From Actinophytocola xinjiangensis (GTDB lineage Bacteria; Actinomycetota; Actinomycetes; Mycobacteriales; Pseudonocardiaceae): a DNA stretch of 64,000 nt. Shown here piece by piece: positions 35,305-43,527 of this stretch. The translations under genes and the position numbers were made by a program. The notes under the pieces are model-generated. The model was not told where the DNA came from. It did no database searches and saw only the letters and a program-made list of their open reading frames with translations. Position 1 is the first letter of the stretch; each line of letters starts with the position of its first letter. Location of the stretch: NCBI RefSeq assembly GCF_001921215.1, contig NZ_MSIF01000004.1, positions 124,001 through 188,000 of the forward strand, read 5' to 3'.

Positions 35305-38099
35305 CGTCGGTGGCCCCCGTCGCGGTCGGCCGGCTCGACGGTGTCCTCGGGGTCGCGGTACCGGTGGCGCCGGGGCTCGGGGGCCACGGCATGCCGGCCC
35401 TCGTCGACGTCCACCTGCCGGTGCCGGGACGGTTCCGGGGCGTCGGCGGTTCGACGGGTGCCGCGCGCGCCGGCCGTCCGCCGCGCCTGGCGTTGCTCAC
35501 CGGCGTCGGACGGGTAGCGGGCGCGGCGTGGGTCGTCGGTGGCTGGGGTGCCGTACGGGTCGTCGGCCAGGTGGTGGGTGTGGTGTGGGTGGTCAGAGTG
35601 GGCCGAGTCGGGGGCGACGGTGTCGGCCGGGTGGTGTGGGTTGGGCTGGGTGTGGCTTGGGGTGTCGGTGTGGTGGGTTGGGTGGGCGTCGGTTGGGTGG
35701 TGGGTGTGGCTTGGGGTGTGGGTGTCGGCTGGGTGGTGGGTGTGGCTTGGGGTGTGGGTGTCGGCTGGGTGGTGGGTGCGGTCCGGGCTGTCGATGTCGG
35801 GGTGGTTGGTGTCGGCCAGAGGGGGTGTGTGGTCGGCGTGGGGCGGGTAGGGGGCGTCGGGGTCGGTGGCGTGGTTGGCGGAGGGGGCGGCGGTGTCGGT
35901 TCGGTGGTGGGTTCGGTGTCGCCGGGTGGTGTGGGGCGGGCTGTCGTCGGCTGGCCGGGCGGCGACGGTGGGGTGGCGTGGTTGTTCGGGGCTGGTGCTG
36001 TGGTGGCGGGGATGGGGAGGTGCGGGGTCGGTGGGTGGGGTTCGGTGATGGCGTGGCGGGGGGTCGTCGGGGGCGGGGCGGCGGTGCGGGATGGGGGGTT
36101 CGGTGACGTTGTGGAGTGGGGGGTCGGCGGGCCGGTCCAGGGGGGTGGACGGGTGCACGGTGGTGTCGGCCAGGTCTGGTGCTTCGGTGTTGATGGGGGG
36201 CTCGTTCGTGGGTTGGGGGGAGGTGTCCCGGGGGCGGCGGTGGAGGGGTGGGGGCTCGGGTGGGTCGGTGGGGTCCCACGGGTCGGGGTCGTGGGGGTGC
36301 TGGGACCTGGGGTGGTGGCGTTGTGGGGTGGGGGGCTCCGGTATCGGGGGACGCCTTCGGCGCGGGTGGGTCGCGGGGAGATCCAGGTCCGGTTCGTCGG
36401 GGTAGTGGGCTCGTGGCCGGTGGGGCGGGCCCTCGGGGGCATCGGCGGGGGGCTCGATGTCGAGGCCGGGGAAGTCGTTGTGGGTCAGCAGTGGGGGTTC
36501 GGGTTCCAGCTCGGGCTCGATGGTCCGGTCGTCGCGGGAGCGGGCGAGGAGGTCCTGGTCGTCGGCGGTGGACGGCGCGCGTTGACGTGACCGGGTGCGG
36601 CGACGGTCCTGGTCGTCCCCGGCGAAGGTCCTGCGTGATGGGGTGCGGCGGTTCTCGTTGTCGGGGAGGGGGAACTGGTCGGGCTGGTTGTCGTGGGTGG
36701 GGGGCCTGCGAGGCGGAGTGCGGCGGTCCCGCTCGCCCAGGGCGGAGAAGTAGTCCGACTCGCCGTCTCGGGTGGAGATGCCGCGGTCCTCGTCGTCGGA
36801 GGAGGAGAGGTGGTCGGTGGTGCGTTTGCGTGACCTGGGGCCGGGGGTCTCGTCGTCGGTGTCGGGAGGGGCGGGGGCGCGGGGTGGGAGCAGGCCCAGG
36901 AGGCGGCGCCGGGGGGGATCCAGGGGAGCTATGTCCACGGGAGGCCTGGGGGGCGGCGGGCCCAGATCGGTCAGGTCCTCCTCAGGGAGGTCCTCAAGGC
37001 GCAGGAGGTCCGTGTGGGTGATCGCTGATCGGGGGATGGGTTCGGGGGCCATGGTCACGGCGGTGGCGCGGACCGTGGGCTTGGCCACCCGGGACGCCGC
37101 GACGGCGGCGCCACGGGCGGTCGACGTCTCGGGGTTGTCGATCACCACGCGGGCTCGGGTGGCGGCGGCGGTCAGTTCGGCCACCAGCGGGATGTGGGTG
37201 CTCGCGCCGGCCATCACCACCGTCGCCACCTGGGCGTCGGGGGTGGACCGGATGGTGCGGCGCAGCGACTCGACCGCGTTCTCGACCGTCGGGCGGATGA
37301 GTTCCTCGAACTCGGCCCTGGTCACGCGAACCCCGGAGACCGACACCGACTTCTCCGTCGACAGGCGCTCCTTCGCCGCGGTGCACGCGGCCCGCAACGT
37401 GGCCATGGCGTTCGTGCGCGGGGCCGTGGTGAGGGCGCTCAGTACGTGCTCGGCCAACACGTCGTCGAACTGGTTGCCGGCGGCGTCGTCGTCGGTGTCG
37501 GTGTGGGTGCGCAGTTCGAAGCCGAACGAGCCCCGGCGCAGGACCGCCGTGCCGCAGCGGGTCGCGCCCAACGACAACACCGCGACGTGCTCGCCGATCT
37601 CCACGCGTTGGGTCGACGCGTGTGACTCGGCCACCGCCACCGGCCTGGGCAGCAGTGTGGGATCCGGGAGGTCGACCTCGCGCAACGCGCCCAGCAACAG
37701 CGCCCGCCGATGCGGACCCCAGCTCGACGGATGCGTCACCACAACCTGGCTGGCCGGAGCCCTCTCCGCCGCCTCCACCTGGTCCACGACCCAGCCCACC
37801 ACCGCCGCGGTCAGGACCTCGGCGGGATAGGGCTGGCCGCCCAGTGTGACGGGGATCTCGTCGCCCACCCGGTCGGGGACACCCCGGGCCACCCAGGCCG
37901 CCCTGGTCGGGAGGACGGCGGTCGCCGCCGCCCCCACCTCCACCGCGCCCTCGTCGGTCAGGTGCAGGACCGACGCCACTCCGGCCGGGTCGCCGTCGAG
38001 GGGAACGACCTCCGGCGGCAGCCAGCGCTCGTGGTCGTTTCGGCTGATCGCGGCCGTGACACGGCCGCTGCCGAGATCGATCCCGAGGGCATAGGGCAT
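35301..38099 (-). CDS. Hsp70-like ATPase with long His/Pro/Asp-rich tail
   Basis: The 932-residue protein has an actin-like ATPase domain at about residues 1-345: phosphate 1 motif LGIDLGSGRVTAAIS, then VVTHPSSWGPHRRALL, HVAVLSLGATRCGTAVL and the adenosine motif VVMAGASTHIPLVAEL, with a conserved NAMATLRAACTAAKERLS segment. The substrate-binding domain of DnaK is absent. About 560 residues rich in Pro, His, Asp, Thr and Arg follow, including exact repeats of a 12-residue HHPADTHTPSHT unit. The tail may bind metal or act as a disordered scaffold. It diverges from iniB by 262 nt. Confidence 0.85.
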   Translation of the reverse strand: MPYALGIDLGSGRVTAAISRNDHERWLPPEVVPLDGDPAGVASVLHLTDEGAVEVGAAATAVLPTRAAWVARGVPDRVGDEIPVTLGGQPYPAEVLTAAVVGWVVDQVEAAERAPASQVVVTHPSSWGPHRRALLLGALREVDLPDPTLLPRPVAVAESHASTQRVEIGEHVAVLSLGATRCGTAVLRRGSFGFELRTHTDTDDDAAGNQFDDVLAEHVLSALTTAPRTNAMATLRAACTAAKERLSTEKSVSVSGVRVTRAEFEELIRPTVENAVESLRRTIRSTPDAQVATVVMAGASTHIPLVAELTAAATRARVVIDNPETSTARGAAVAASRVAKPTVRATAVTMAPEPIPRSAITHTDLLRLEDLPEEDLTDLGPPPPRPPVDIAPLDPPRRRLLGLLPPRAPAPPDTDDETPGPRSRKRTTDHLSSSDDEDRGISTRDGESDYFSALGERDRRTPPRRPPTHDNQPDQFPLPDNENRRTPSRRTFAGDDQDRRRTRSRQRAPSTADDQDLLARSRDDRTIEPELEPEPPLLTHNDFPGLDIEPPADAPEGPPHRPRAHYPDEPDLDLPATHPRRRRPPIPEPPTPQRHHPRSQHPHDPDPWDPTDPPEPPPLHRRPRDTSPQPTNEPPINTEAPDLADTTVHPSTPLDRPADPPLHNVTEPPIPHRRPAPDDPPPRHHRTPPTDPAPPHPRHHSTSPEQPRHPTVAARPADDSPPHTTRRHRTHHRTDTAAPSANHATDPDAPYPPHADHTPPLADTNHPDIDSPDRTHHPADTHTPSHTHHPADTHTPSHTHHPTDAHPTHHTDTPSHTQPNPHHPADTVAPDSAHSDHPHHTHHLADDPYGTPATDDPRRARYPSDAGEQRQARRTAGARGTRRTADAPEPSRHRQVDVDEGRHAVAPEPRRHRYRDPEDTVEPADRDGGHRR
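35701..35772. repeat. two exact 36-bp tandem units in the His-rich tail
   Basis: Positions 35701-35736 and 35737-35772 are identical. Each encodes, on the minus strand, a 12-residue His/Thr/Pro unit, and partial copies flank them. The identity at DNA level implies recent duplication or ongoing slippage in this strongly GT-skewed tract. Confidence 0.95.
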
Positions 38100-38174
38100 G
38101 CGGTCGTGTCCTCTCCGTGACCTTCAGGCTCGTAGTTCGTACCAAAGGTGACCCGGGATCGGGCAACCCCGAGT

Positions 38175-38205
38175 GGGTTAGTTGGCCATCCCCTAACCCC
38201 CTAAC
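38175..38205. promoter_or_regulatory. GTTAG/CTAAC repeats in the iniB divergent promoter region
   Basis: GGGTTAG at 38175-38181 and CTAACCC at 38193-38199 form a 7-bp inverted repeat, and a second CTAAC follows at 38201. They sit between the divergent Hsp70-like and iniB genes and are less GC-rich than their surroundings. A role as binding site of the neighbouring LuxR/IniR-like activator is plausible but not shown. Confidence 0.45.
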
Positions 38206-38361
38206 GGGTGAACGATTGATCGCCCTATGAGGTGCTGTCACGACTCGGAGTCATCCCCGATGTCGGTGGGGGGTCGGAGTTCCTACGGTCGTCAACGCAC
38301 CGCGCCGTGGCAGAACCACCAGCCGCAGAGCGCCACACCGCACGTTCCGCGAGGAGAACTC

Positions 38362-39384
38362 TTGTACTCGTTCCAGACCCTGCACGACTTCGTCACGAAT
38401 CTGCTCAACGACGAGGTTGCCAAGGCCGCCTACGCGGCCGACCCGACCGGCGCGCTCGCCGACGCCGGCCTCGGTGACCTGACCCCGCAGGACGTGGAAG
38501 AGGTCATCCCGCTGGTCACCGACGCCCTGCCGACCGACCTGCCGCTCGTGAGCGACCTGGTCGACCTGGACGTCACCAACCTCACCAACGCCTCCGGTGA
38601 CCTCACCGGCCTCACCGGGGTCGCCTCGGTCGAGGACCTCGCCTACGTCGGCGGCCTGGTCAACCAGGACGCCGACGGCTCCGACCTGTGGGCCGGCGTC
38701 CAGTCGGTCGGCGGCCGCGTGGCCGGCGTCGCGCAGGTCGACGATGGCTTCGCCGAGGGTGGCGTCTCCACCCCGGTCGCCTACGCCGGCATCAACAGCA
38801 ACGGTGACTACCTGGTCACCACCGCCGACCCGGCCGACCTGCTCGACGACCTGACCGACGGCACCGGCTCGGTCTCGGCGACCGCCACCACCCTCATCGG
38901 GACCGGTGCCGGCACGCTGACCAGCGCCGTGGACACCGGCGCCGACACCCTCGCCGGCTTCCTCGCCGGCACGCCGGCCGCCCCGGTCGCCGACGTCGTC
39001 GAGACCGGCGCCGACACCGTCAACCAGGTCGTGGCCACCGGCGCCGGCGCCGTCAACGGTGCCGTCGCCAACGTGCCGACGGTCGACGCGCTGCCGGTGG
39101 CCGTGCCCACGGTCGACTCGCTGCCCGTCCAGCTGCCGGAGCTGCCCGACCTCGAGGGCCGCATCGGCGACGTGCCCAACCTCGGCGACCTGGACCTGCC
39201 GGCCCAGCTGCCCCAGCTGCCGGTCGAGCTGCCCGACCTCGGCGTCGACTCGGTCACCAGCGTCGTGTCCAACAGCCCGGTGGGCGACGTGGTGTCCAAC
39301 AGCCCGGTCGGCGGGCTCACCGACACCGTCAGCGGCGTGACCGACAACCTGCCGGTCGTCGGCGATCTGGACCTCGGCCTCTGA
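38362..39384 (+). CDS. iniB: IniB-like protein (IniB N-terminal domain)
   Basis: The 340-residue protein starts at TTG 38362, which has GAGGAG 6 nt upstream. The N-terminal helical domain reads TLHDFVTNLLNDEVAKAAYA, then PTGALADAGLGDLTPQDVEE, the form found at the start of mycobacterial IniB. After it the chain becomes a low-complexity Ala/Gly/Val/Asp/Pro repeat (PVADVVETGADTV, LPVQLPELPDLEG) without membrane helices or a signal. It is followed by a strong hairpin and then the two dynamin-like genes, matching the iniB-iniA-iniC order. The biochemical role is unknown. Confidence 0.78.
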   Translation: MYSFQTLHDFVTNLLNDEVAKAAYAADPTGALADAGLGDLTPQDVEEVIPLVTDALPTDLPLVSDLVDLDVTNLTNASGDLTGLTGVASVEDLAYVGGLVNQDADGSDLWAGVQSVGGRVAGVAQVDDGFAEGGVSTPVAYAGINSNGDYLVTTADPADLLDDLTDGTGSVSATATTLIGTGAGTLTSAVDTGADTLAGFLAGTPAAPVADVVETGADTVNQVVATGAGAVNGAVANVPTVDALPVAVPTVDSLPVQLPELPDLEGRIGDVPNLGDLDLPAQLPQLPVELPDLGVDSVTSVVSNSPVGDVVSNSPVGGLTDTVSGVTDNLPVVGDLDLGL

Positions 39385-39419
39385 GGCCTGGATAGGGGAT
39401 TGCCCCATCCCCGGGAGGC

Positions 39420-39463
39420 GGCCGGGGCCCGCGATTGTCGGATCGCGGGCCCCGGCCCCCCTT
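39420..39463 (+). terminator. strong hairpin between iniB and iniA
   Basis: A perfect 15-bp stem (arms 39420-39434 and 39443-39457) encloses an 8-nt loop and is followed by CCCCCTTT. It lies 35 nt after the iniB stop and 36 nt before the iniA start. It could be a terminator or a stability element that sets iniB expression above that of iniAC. Confidence 0.85.
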
Positions 39464-39498
39464 TCACCCATACGGGTTAGCACGGCACACTCACCCGC

Positions 39499-41316
39499 GT
39501 GAGGACTCCGCCCTGGCTCACCGTTCTGGACGACACCATCGCGGCCTGCATCGCTCACCACCGCGCTGACCTGGCCGGCAAGCTGGAGCGCAGACGCGCC
39601 CTGCTGCTCGACCCCAAACTGCGGGTCCCGGTCATCGGCGAGCTCAACCAGGGCAAGAGCCAACTGGTCAACGCCCTGGTCAACGCCCCGGTCTGCGCCG
39701 TGGGCGACGACGCCACCACCACGATCCCGACGACCGTCGAGCACGCCGAGACGCCCACCGCCTCGGTCGTCGCCGACGTCCCGGTCACCGGCCGGCGCGC
39801 CATCGGCCCGGCCGGCGCCGAGCCGGCCAGGGTCGCCGTGCCCTTCGCCGAGGTCGCCACGAAGGCGCTGGTCACCCGCCGCACGGACGTGCACACCGAG
39901 GTCGGCGTGCCGCGCGAGCTGCTGGCCGGCGGCCTGGTGCTGATCGACACCCCTGGCCTGGGCGGCGGCCCGGTGCGCACCGCCGCGACGTTCGCCGCGC
40001 TGGCCAACGCCGACGCCGTGCTGGTGATCTCCGACGCCACCCACGAGCTGCGCCCGGCCGAGCTGGACCTGATCCGGCAGGTCGTCGCGCTCTGCCCGAC
40101 GGTCACCGTCGTCCTCACGAAGATCGACATGGTGCCGCGCTGGCGCCGGGTCGCCGACCGCAACCGCGCCCGGCTGGCCGCCGCCGGCCTGGACGTCGAG
40201 CTGGTGGCGGTCTCGGCGTCCGTGCGGCTGGCCGCCGCGCGCACCGGCGACCAGGACCTCAACCGCGAGTCCGGGTTCGTGGAGCTGGTGGCGGCGCTGC
40301 GCCGCGACGTGCTCGGCCAGGGCGAGGCTCTCGCCAGCCGGTGCACCGCCGCGCTGGCCGCGATGGTCACCCGCCAGCTGCTCGAACCGCTGCGCGAACA
40401 GCTCGCGCAGGCGCGCGGCGGCACGCTCGGCGCCGCCCAGGTGCAGTACCGGGCCGCCCAGGGCCACCTCGACGAGCTGCGCAAACGGTCCGGCCGCTGG
40501 CAGACGATGCTCGGCGACGAGGTCGCCGACCTGATGTCGGACGTCGAGTACGACCTGCGCGAGCGCACCCGCCAGATCATCCGCACGGCCGAGGAGTTCT
40601 TCGAGGTCGCCGACCCGGCCAGGACCTGGGACGAGTTCGCCGACTGGCTGCGGGAAAGCCTCGCCGACACCGCCGAGGCCAACTTCGCCTGGCTGGTCGA
40701 ACGGTTCCAGTGGGTGTCGGAGAAGATCGCCCGGCAGGTGGCGCTGGAGGAGTCGATCCCGGACGCCTCGGCCGCCGAGGACCTGTTCGAGCACATCGGC
40801 GACCTGCGGGCGCCCAGGGTGGAGAAGTTCACCGTCGGCCAGCAGCTGTTCGTCGGGCTGCGCGGCTCCTACGGCGGGCTGCTGATGTTCGGCCTGGCCA
40901 CGACGCTGGCCGGGATGCCGCTGATCAACCCGATCTCGATCGGCGCCGGCGCGGCGTTCGGCGCCAAGAGCGTGTGGGACGAGCGCGGCAGCCGGCTCAA
41001 ACGCCGGCAGGCCACCGCGAAGTCCGCCGCGCAGCGCCACGTCGACGACTTCTTCCTGTCCTACGGCAAGGAGAGCCGGGACACCGCCCGGCTCATCCAA
41101 CGCAGGCTGCGTGACCACTTCTCCTCGGTCGTCGAACGGGTCCAGGCCGGGATCGCCGAACGCGCGGTGGAGGCCAAGCGGGCCGCCGAGGCCGACCTGG
41201 CCGACCGGCGCCGGCGCACCCAGGAGATCGCCGCCGAGGTCGACAAGCTCGTCGGCCTCGACAAGCGGATCCAGGCGCTGACCTCGCCGACTCCGCGACC
41301 GGGACTGACCGCGTGA
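39499..41316 (+). CDS. iniA: IniA-like dynamin family GTPase
   Basis: The 605-residue large GTPase probably remodels membranes. G1 is GELNQGKSQLVN (Lys53), the switch Thr region is ATTTIPTTV, G3 is LIDTPGLGG and G4 is LTKID. The helical stalk and a hydrophobic hairpin near FVGLRGSYGGLLMFGLATTLAGMPLI, which may insert into the membrane, follow as in bacterial dynamin-like proteins. GTG 39499 is the start. The iniC start overlaps its stop by 4 nt. In mycobacteria IniA is induced by cell-wall inhibitors and binds membranes. Confidence 0.88.
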   Translation: MRTPPWLTVLDDTIAACIAHHRADLAGKLERRRALLLDPKLRVPVIGELNQGKSQLVNALVNAPVCAVGDDATTTIPTTVEHAETPTASVVADVPVTGRRAIGPAGAEPARVAVPFAEVATKALVTRRTDVHTEVGVPRELLAGGLVLIDTPGLGGGPVRTAATFAALANADAVLVISDATHELRPAELDLIRQVVALCPTVTVVLTKIDMVPRWRRVADRNRARLAAAGLDVELVAVSASVRLAAARTGDQDLNRESGFVELVAALRRDVLGQGEALASRCTAALAAMVTRQLLEPLREQLAQARGGTLGAAQVQYRAAQGHLDELRKRSGRWQTMLGDEVADLMSDVEYDLRERTRQIIRTAEEFFEVADPARTWDEFADWLRESLADTAEANFAWLVERFQWVSEKIARQVALEESIPDASAAEDLFEHIGDLRAPRVEKFTVGQQLFVGLRGSYGGLLMFGLATTLAGMPLINPISIGAGAAFGAKSVWDERGSRLKRRQATAKSAAQRHVDDFFLSYGKESRDTARLIQRRLRDHFSSVVERVQAGIAERAVEAKRAAEADLADRRRRTQEIAAEVDKLVGLDKRIQALTSPTPRPGLTA

Positions 41317-42749
41317 CGCTCGCCGGGCGGGTGCGTTCGATGCTGGTCGAGGCGCTGGAGCTGTACCGGGACAGCCCCCGGGCGACCAACTGGCTGCGCC
41401 GCCACGTCGACCGGCTCGACGAGCCGCTGCGGGTGGCGGTCGTCGGGCTGGCGTCGACCGGCCGCTCGACGCTGGTCAACGCGTTGGTGGGCGAGGAGAT
41501 CGCGCCGCTGCTGGTCGAGGACGGCGGCCAGGTGCTGACCTGGTACCGCGCCGGGCGCTCGCCACGGGCGCAGCTGTACCCGACGCAGGCGCCGCCCCGG
41601 GACGTGCCGGCGGCCAAGGTCGACCACCAGCTGCACATCGACCTGGAGGGCTGGCAGGCGCAGAACCTGGACCGGATCGTGGTCGACTGGCCCAACCGCG
41701 TGCTGCGCGACAGCACCCTGATCGACACCCCCGCCCTGGAGTCCACACCGGACGTCGGGTCGCGGGTGTCGATGGACGCCGACGCCGTGCTCTACCTCAT
41801 GCGGCACCTGCACGAGACCGATCTGGGCTTCCTGCGGTCGATCCAGGACCATCCGATCGCCCGCGAGACCCCGGTCAACGCGCTGGTCGTGCTCTCCCGC
41901 GCGGACGAGGTCGGCGGCGGCCGGATCGACGCGCTCACCTCGGCCAGGCGGATCGCCCGCCGCTACCGGGGCGATCCCGCGCTGGCGTCGCTGTGCCAGA
42001 ACGTGGTCGCGGTGTCCGGGCTGCTGGCGGCCACCGGCGCGACGATGACCGCCGAGGAGTTCGACGCGCTGCGCGAGCTGGCGGCCGCGCCGCGCCAGGA
42101 CCTGGAGAGCTGTCTGTTCTCCACCGACCGGTTCGCCGGCGAGAGCGCGCCGGTGCGGGTCGACGCGCGGACCAGGGTGGCGTTGCTGGACCGGTTCGGA
42201 CTGTTCGGTGTGCGGTTGGCGACCACGCTGGTGCGGCAGGGCCATGCGAGTGCCGGCGACCTCGCCACGGACCTGGTGGCCCGCAGCGGGGTGCTGGAGT
42301 TGCGCGAGTCGCTCGCCCAGTGCTTCACCGACCGGCACGACGTGCTCAAGGCCCGTTCCGCGTTGCTGGCGATGGAGGTCGTGCTGCGCCGGGAACCCCG
42401 CCCGGCCGCCCGCGCGCTGGTCGACGCGCTGGAGGGCGTGGTCACCAGCGCGCACGAGTTCCGTGAGCTGCGCCTGCTGGCGGCGCTGCACGGCGGGCGC
42501 ACGACGTTGCCCGACCCCCTGGCCGGCGAGGCCCGCCGTTTGGTCGGCGGTAACGGCACCGCGCTGCCGGCGCGGCTGGGTCTGGTCGGCGAGCCCAGCG
42601 GCCAGGAGCTGCACGGCGCGGTCGCCGACGCGTTGCTGCGCTGGCGTGAGCAGGCCGAGAACCACGCCCTGGGTCACGGCCAGCGGCGCGCCGCGCGGGT
42701 CGTCGTGCGTTCCTGCGAGGGCATGTACACGCGACTGTCCCGGTACTGA
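41313..42749 (+). CDS. iniC: IniC-like dynamin family GTPase, P-loop Lys replaced by Arg
   Basis: The 478-residue protein is coupled to iniA by a 4-nt overlap. It matches IniC along its length: LRVAVVGLASTGRSTLVNALV, STLIDTPALE, then VLSRADEVGGGRIDALTSARRI, and the C-terminal LRLLAALHGGRTTLPD. The G1 motif has Arg51 where almost all P-loop GTPases have Lys (codon CGC at 41463). The usual Gly after DTP is Ala. These changes suggest weak or altered GTP turnover, perhaps a regulatory partner of IniA. Confidence 0.85.
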   Translation: MTLAGRVRSMLVEALELYRDSPRATNWLRRHVDRLDEPLRVAVVGLASTGRSTLVNALVGEEIAPLLVEDGGQVLTWYRAGRSPRAQLYPTQAPPRDVPAAKVDHQLHIDLEGWQAQNLDRIVVDWPNRVLRDSTLIDTPALESTPDVGSRVSMDADAVLYLMRHLHETDLGFLRSIQDHPIARETPVNALVVLSRADEVGGGRIDALTSARRIARRYRGDPALASLCQNVVAVSGLLAATGATMTAEEFDALRELAAAPRQDLESCLFSTDRFAGESAPVRVDARTRVALLDRFGLFGVRLATTLVRQGHASAGDLATDLVARSGVLELRESLAQCFTDRHDVLKARSALLAMEVVLRREPRPAARALVDALEGVVTSAHEFRELRLLAALHGGRTTLPDPLAGEARRLVGGNGTALPARLGLVGEPSGQELHGAVADALLRWREQAENHALGHGQRRAARVVVRSCEGMYTRLSRY

Positions 42750-42819
42750 CCGGCCGCGCGTGCCCTGATCAACTCCGTGATCTACGGTTGTCGCCTGGAG
42801 CTGCCGCAGAGGAGGAACA

Positions 42820-43041
42820 GTGGCCCGCGACCCCGACACCATTCAGCGTGAGATCGAGCTGGCGCGTGAGGCACTCGCCTCGACACTCGACCAGCTCGGC
42901 ACGAAGGCCAATCCGAAGAAGCTGGTCGACGACGCCAGGTCGAGCGCGCGGAACACGCTCGCCGAACCCAAGGTGAAGATTCCGCTGATCGGTGCCGGGG
43001 TGCTGCTCGTCCTGCTGGTGCTGAAGAAGTTGTTCAGCTAG
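42820..43041 (+). CDS. DUF3618 small membrane protein
   Basis: The 73-residue protein starts at GTG 42820 behind GGAGGAACA. The N-terminal amphipathic stretch ARDPDTIQREIELAREALA is the DUF3618 signature, and one C-terminal membrane helix (IPLIGAGVLLVLLVLKKLF) follows. Such proteins occur widely in actinobacteria, sometimes with phage-shock-like partners. It lies 70 nt after iniC and may share its transcript. Its stop overlaps the convergent gene by 8 nt. Confidence 0.85.
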   Translation: MARDPDTIQREIELAREALASTLDQLGTKANPKKLVDDARSSARNTLAEPKVKIPLIGAGVLLVLLVLKKLFS

Positions 43042-43447
43042 TCGAGGCGGGCTGCGGCTCGTCCGCGCTTCTGGTCGGCGCCGGCACCTCGGGGGCCTGT
43101 TTGGCGGCGGAGGTCGGCGCGGTCTTCGCGGACTTCGCCGCCTTGCCCGACGTCCTGGCCTTCGGCTTCTCGTCGGCCGGTGCCGGCTGCTCGTCGGGCA
43201 TCCGGGTGGGCCGGGCGAGCCTGGCCGACAGGTAGGCCGACGTGAACGCCAGCGCGTCGCCGTTGAGCAGGTGCACGACCGTGCGGCGCTGTTCGGCGGG
43301 CTCGATCTTCGCCACCAGCTGGTCGGCCCGGTCCCGCGCGGCGATCAGACCGGTCGCCTTCCCCCTCTTCTGCTGTCCCTTCCCGTTGACGGTGACCTTC
43401 CAGTCATCGCCGTCGGGCTCGTAGTTGACCTCGATCGCTTCTCGCAC
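43034..43447 (-). CDS. hypothetical protein with Lys/Ala/Pro-rich C-terminal tail
   Basis: The 137-residue protein starts at GTG 43447 (a GTG at 43474 is possible). The N-terminal 70 residues form a small alpha-beta domain (IEVNYEPDGDDWKVTVNGKG, then AARDRADQLVAKIEP), followed by FTSAYLSARLARPTR. The last 55 residues are Lys/Ala/Pro/Thr-rich, in the style of histone H1-like tails (SGKAAKSAKTAPTSAAKQA). A nucleic-acid-binding role is possible but not shown. I do not recognise the family. Confidence 0.6.
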   Translation of the reverse strand: MREAIEVNYEPDGDDWKVTVNGKGQQKRGKATGLIAARDRADQLVAKIEPAEQRRTVVHLLNGDALAFTSAYLSARLARPTRMPDEQPAPADEKPKARTSGKAAKSAKTAPTSAAKQAPEVPAPTRSADEPQPASTS

Positions 43448-43527
43448 AGCTCCCGCCCCTCCTCGGTCGCTCACACACTCCCCGCGTCTTTCCTCCAGGA
43501 AAGACACGCTCCGCATACCGTAATCGA

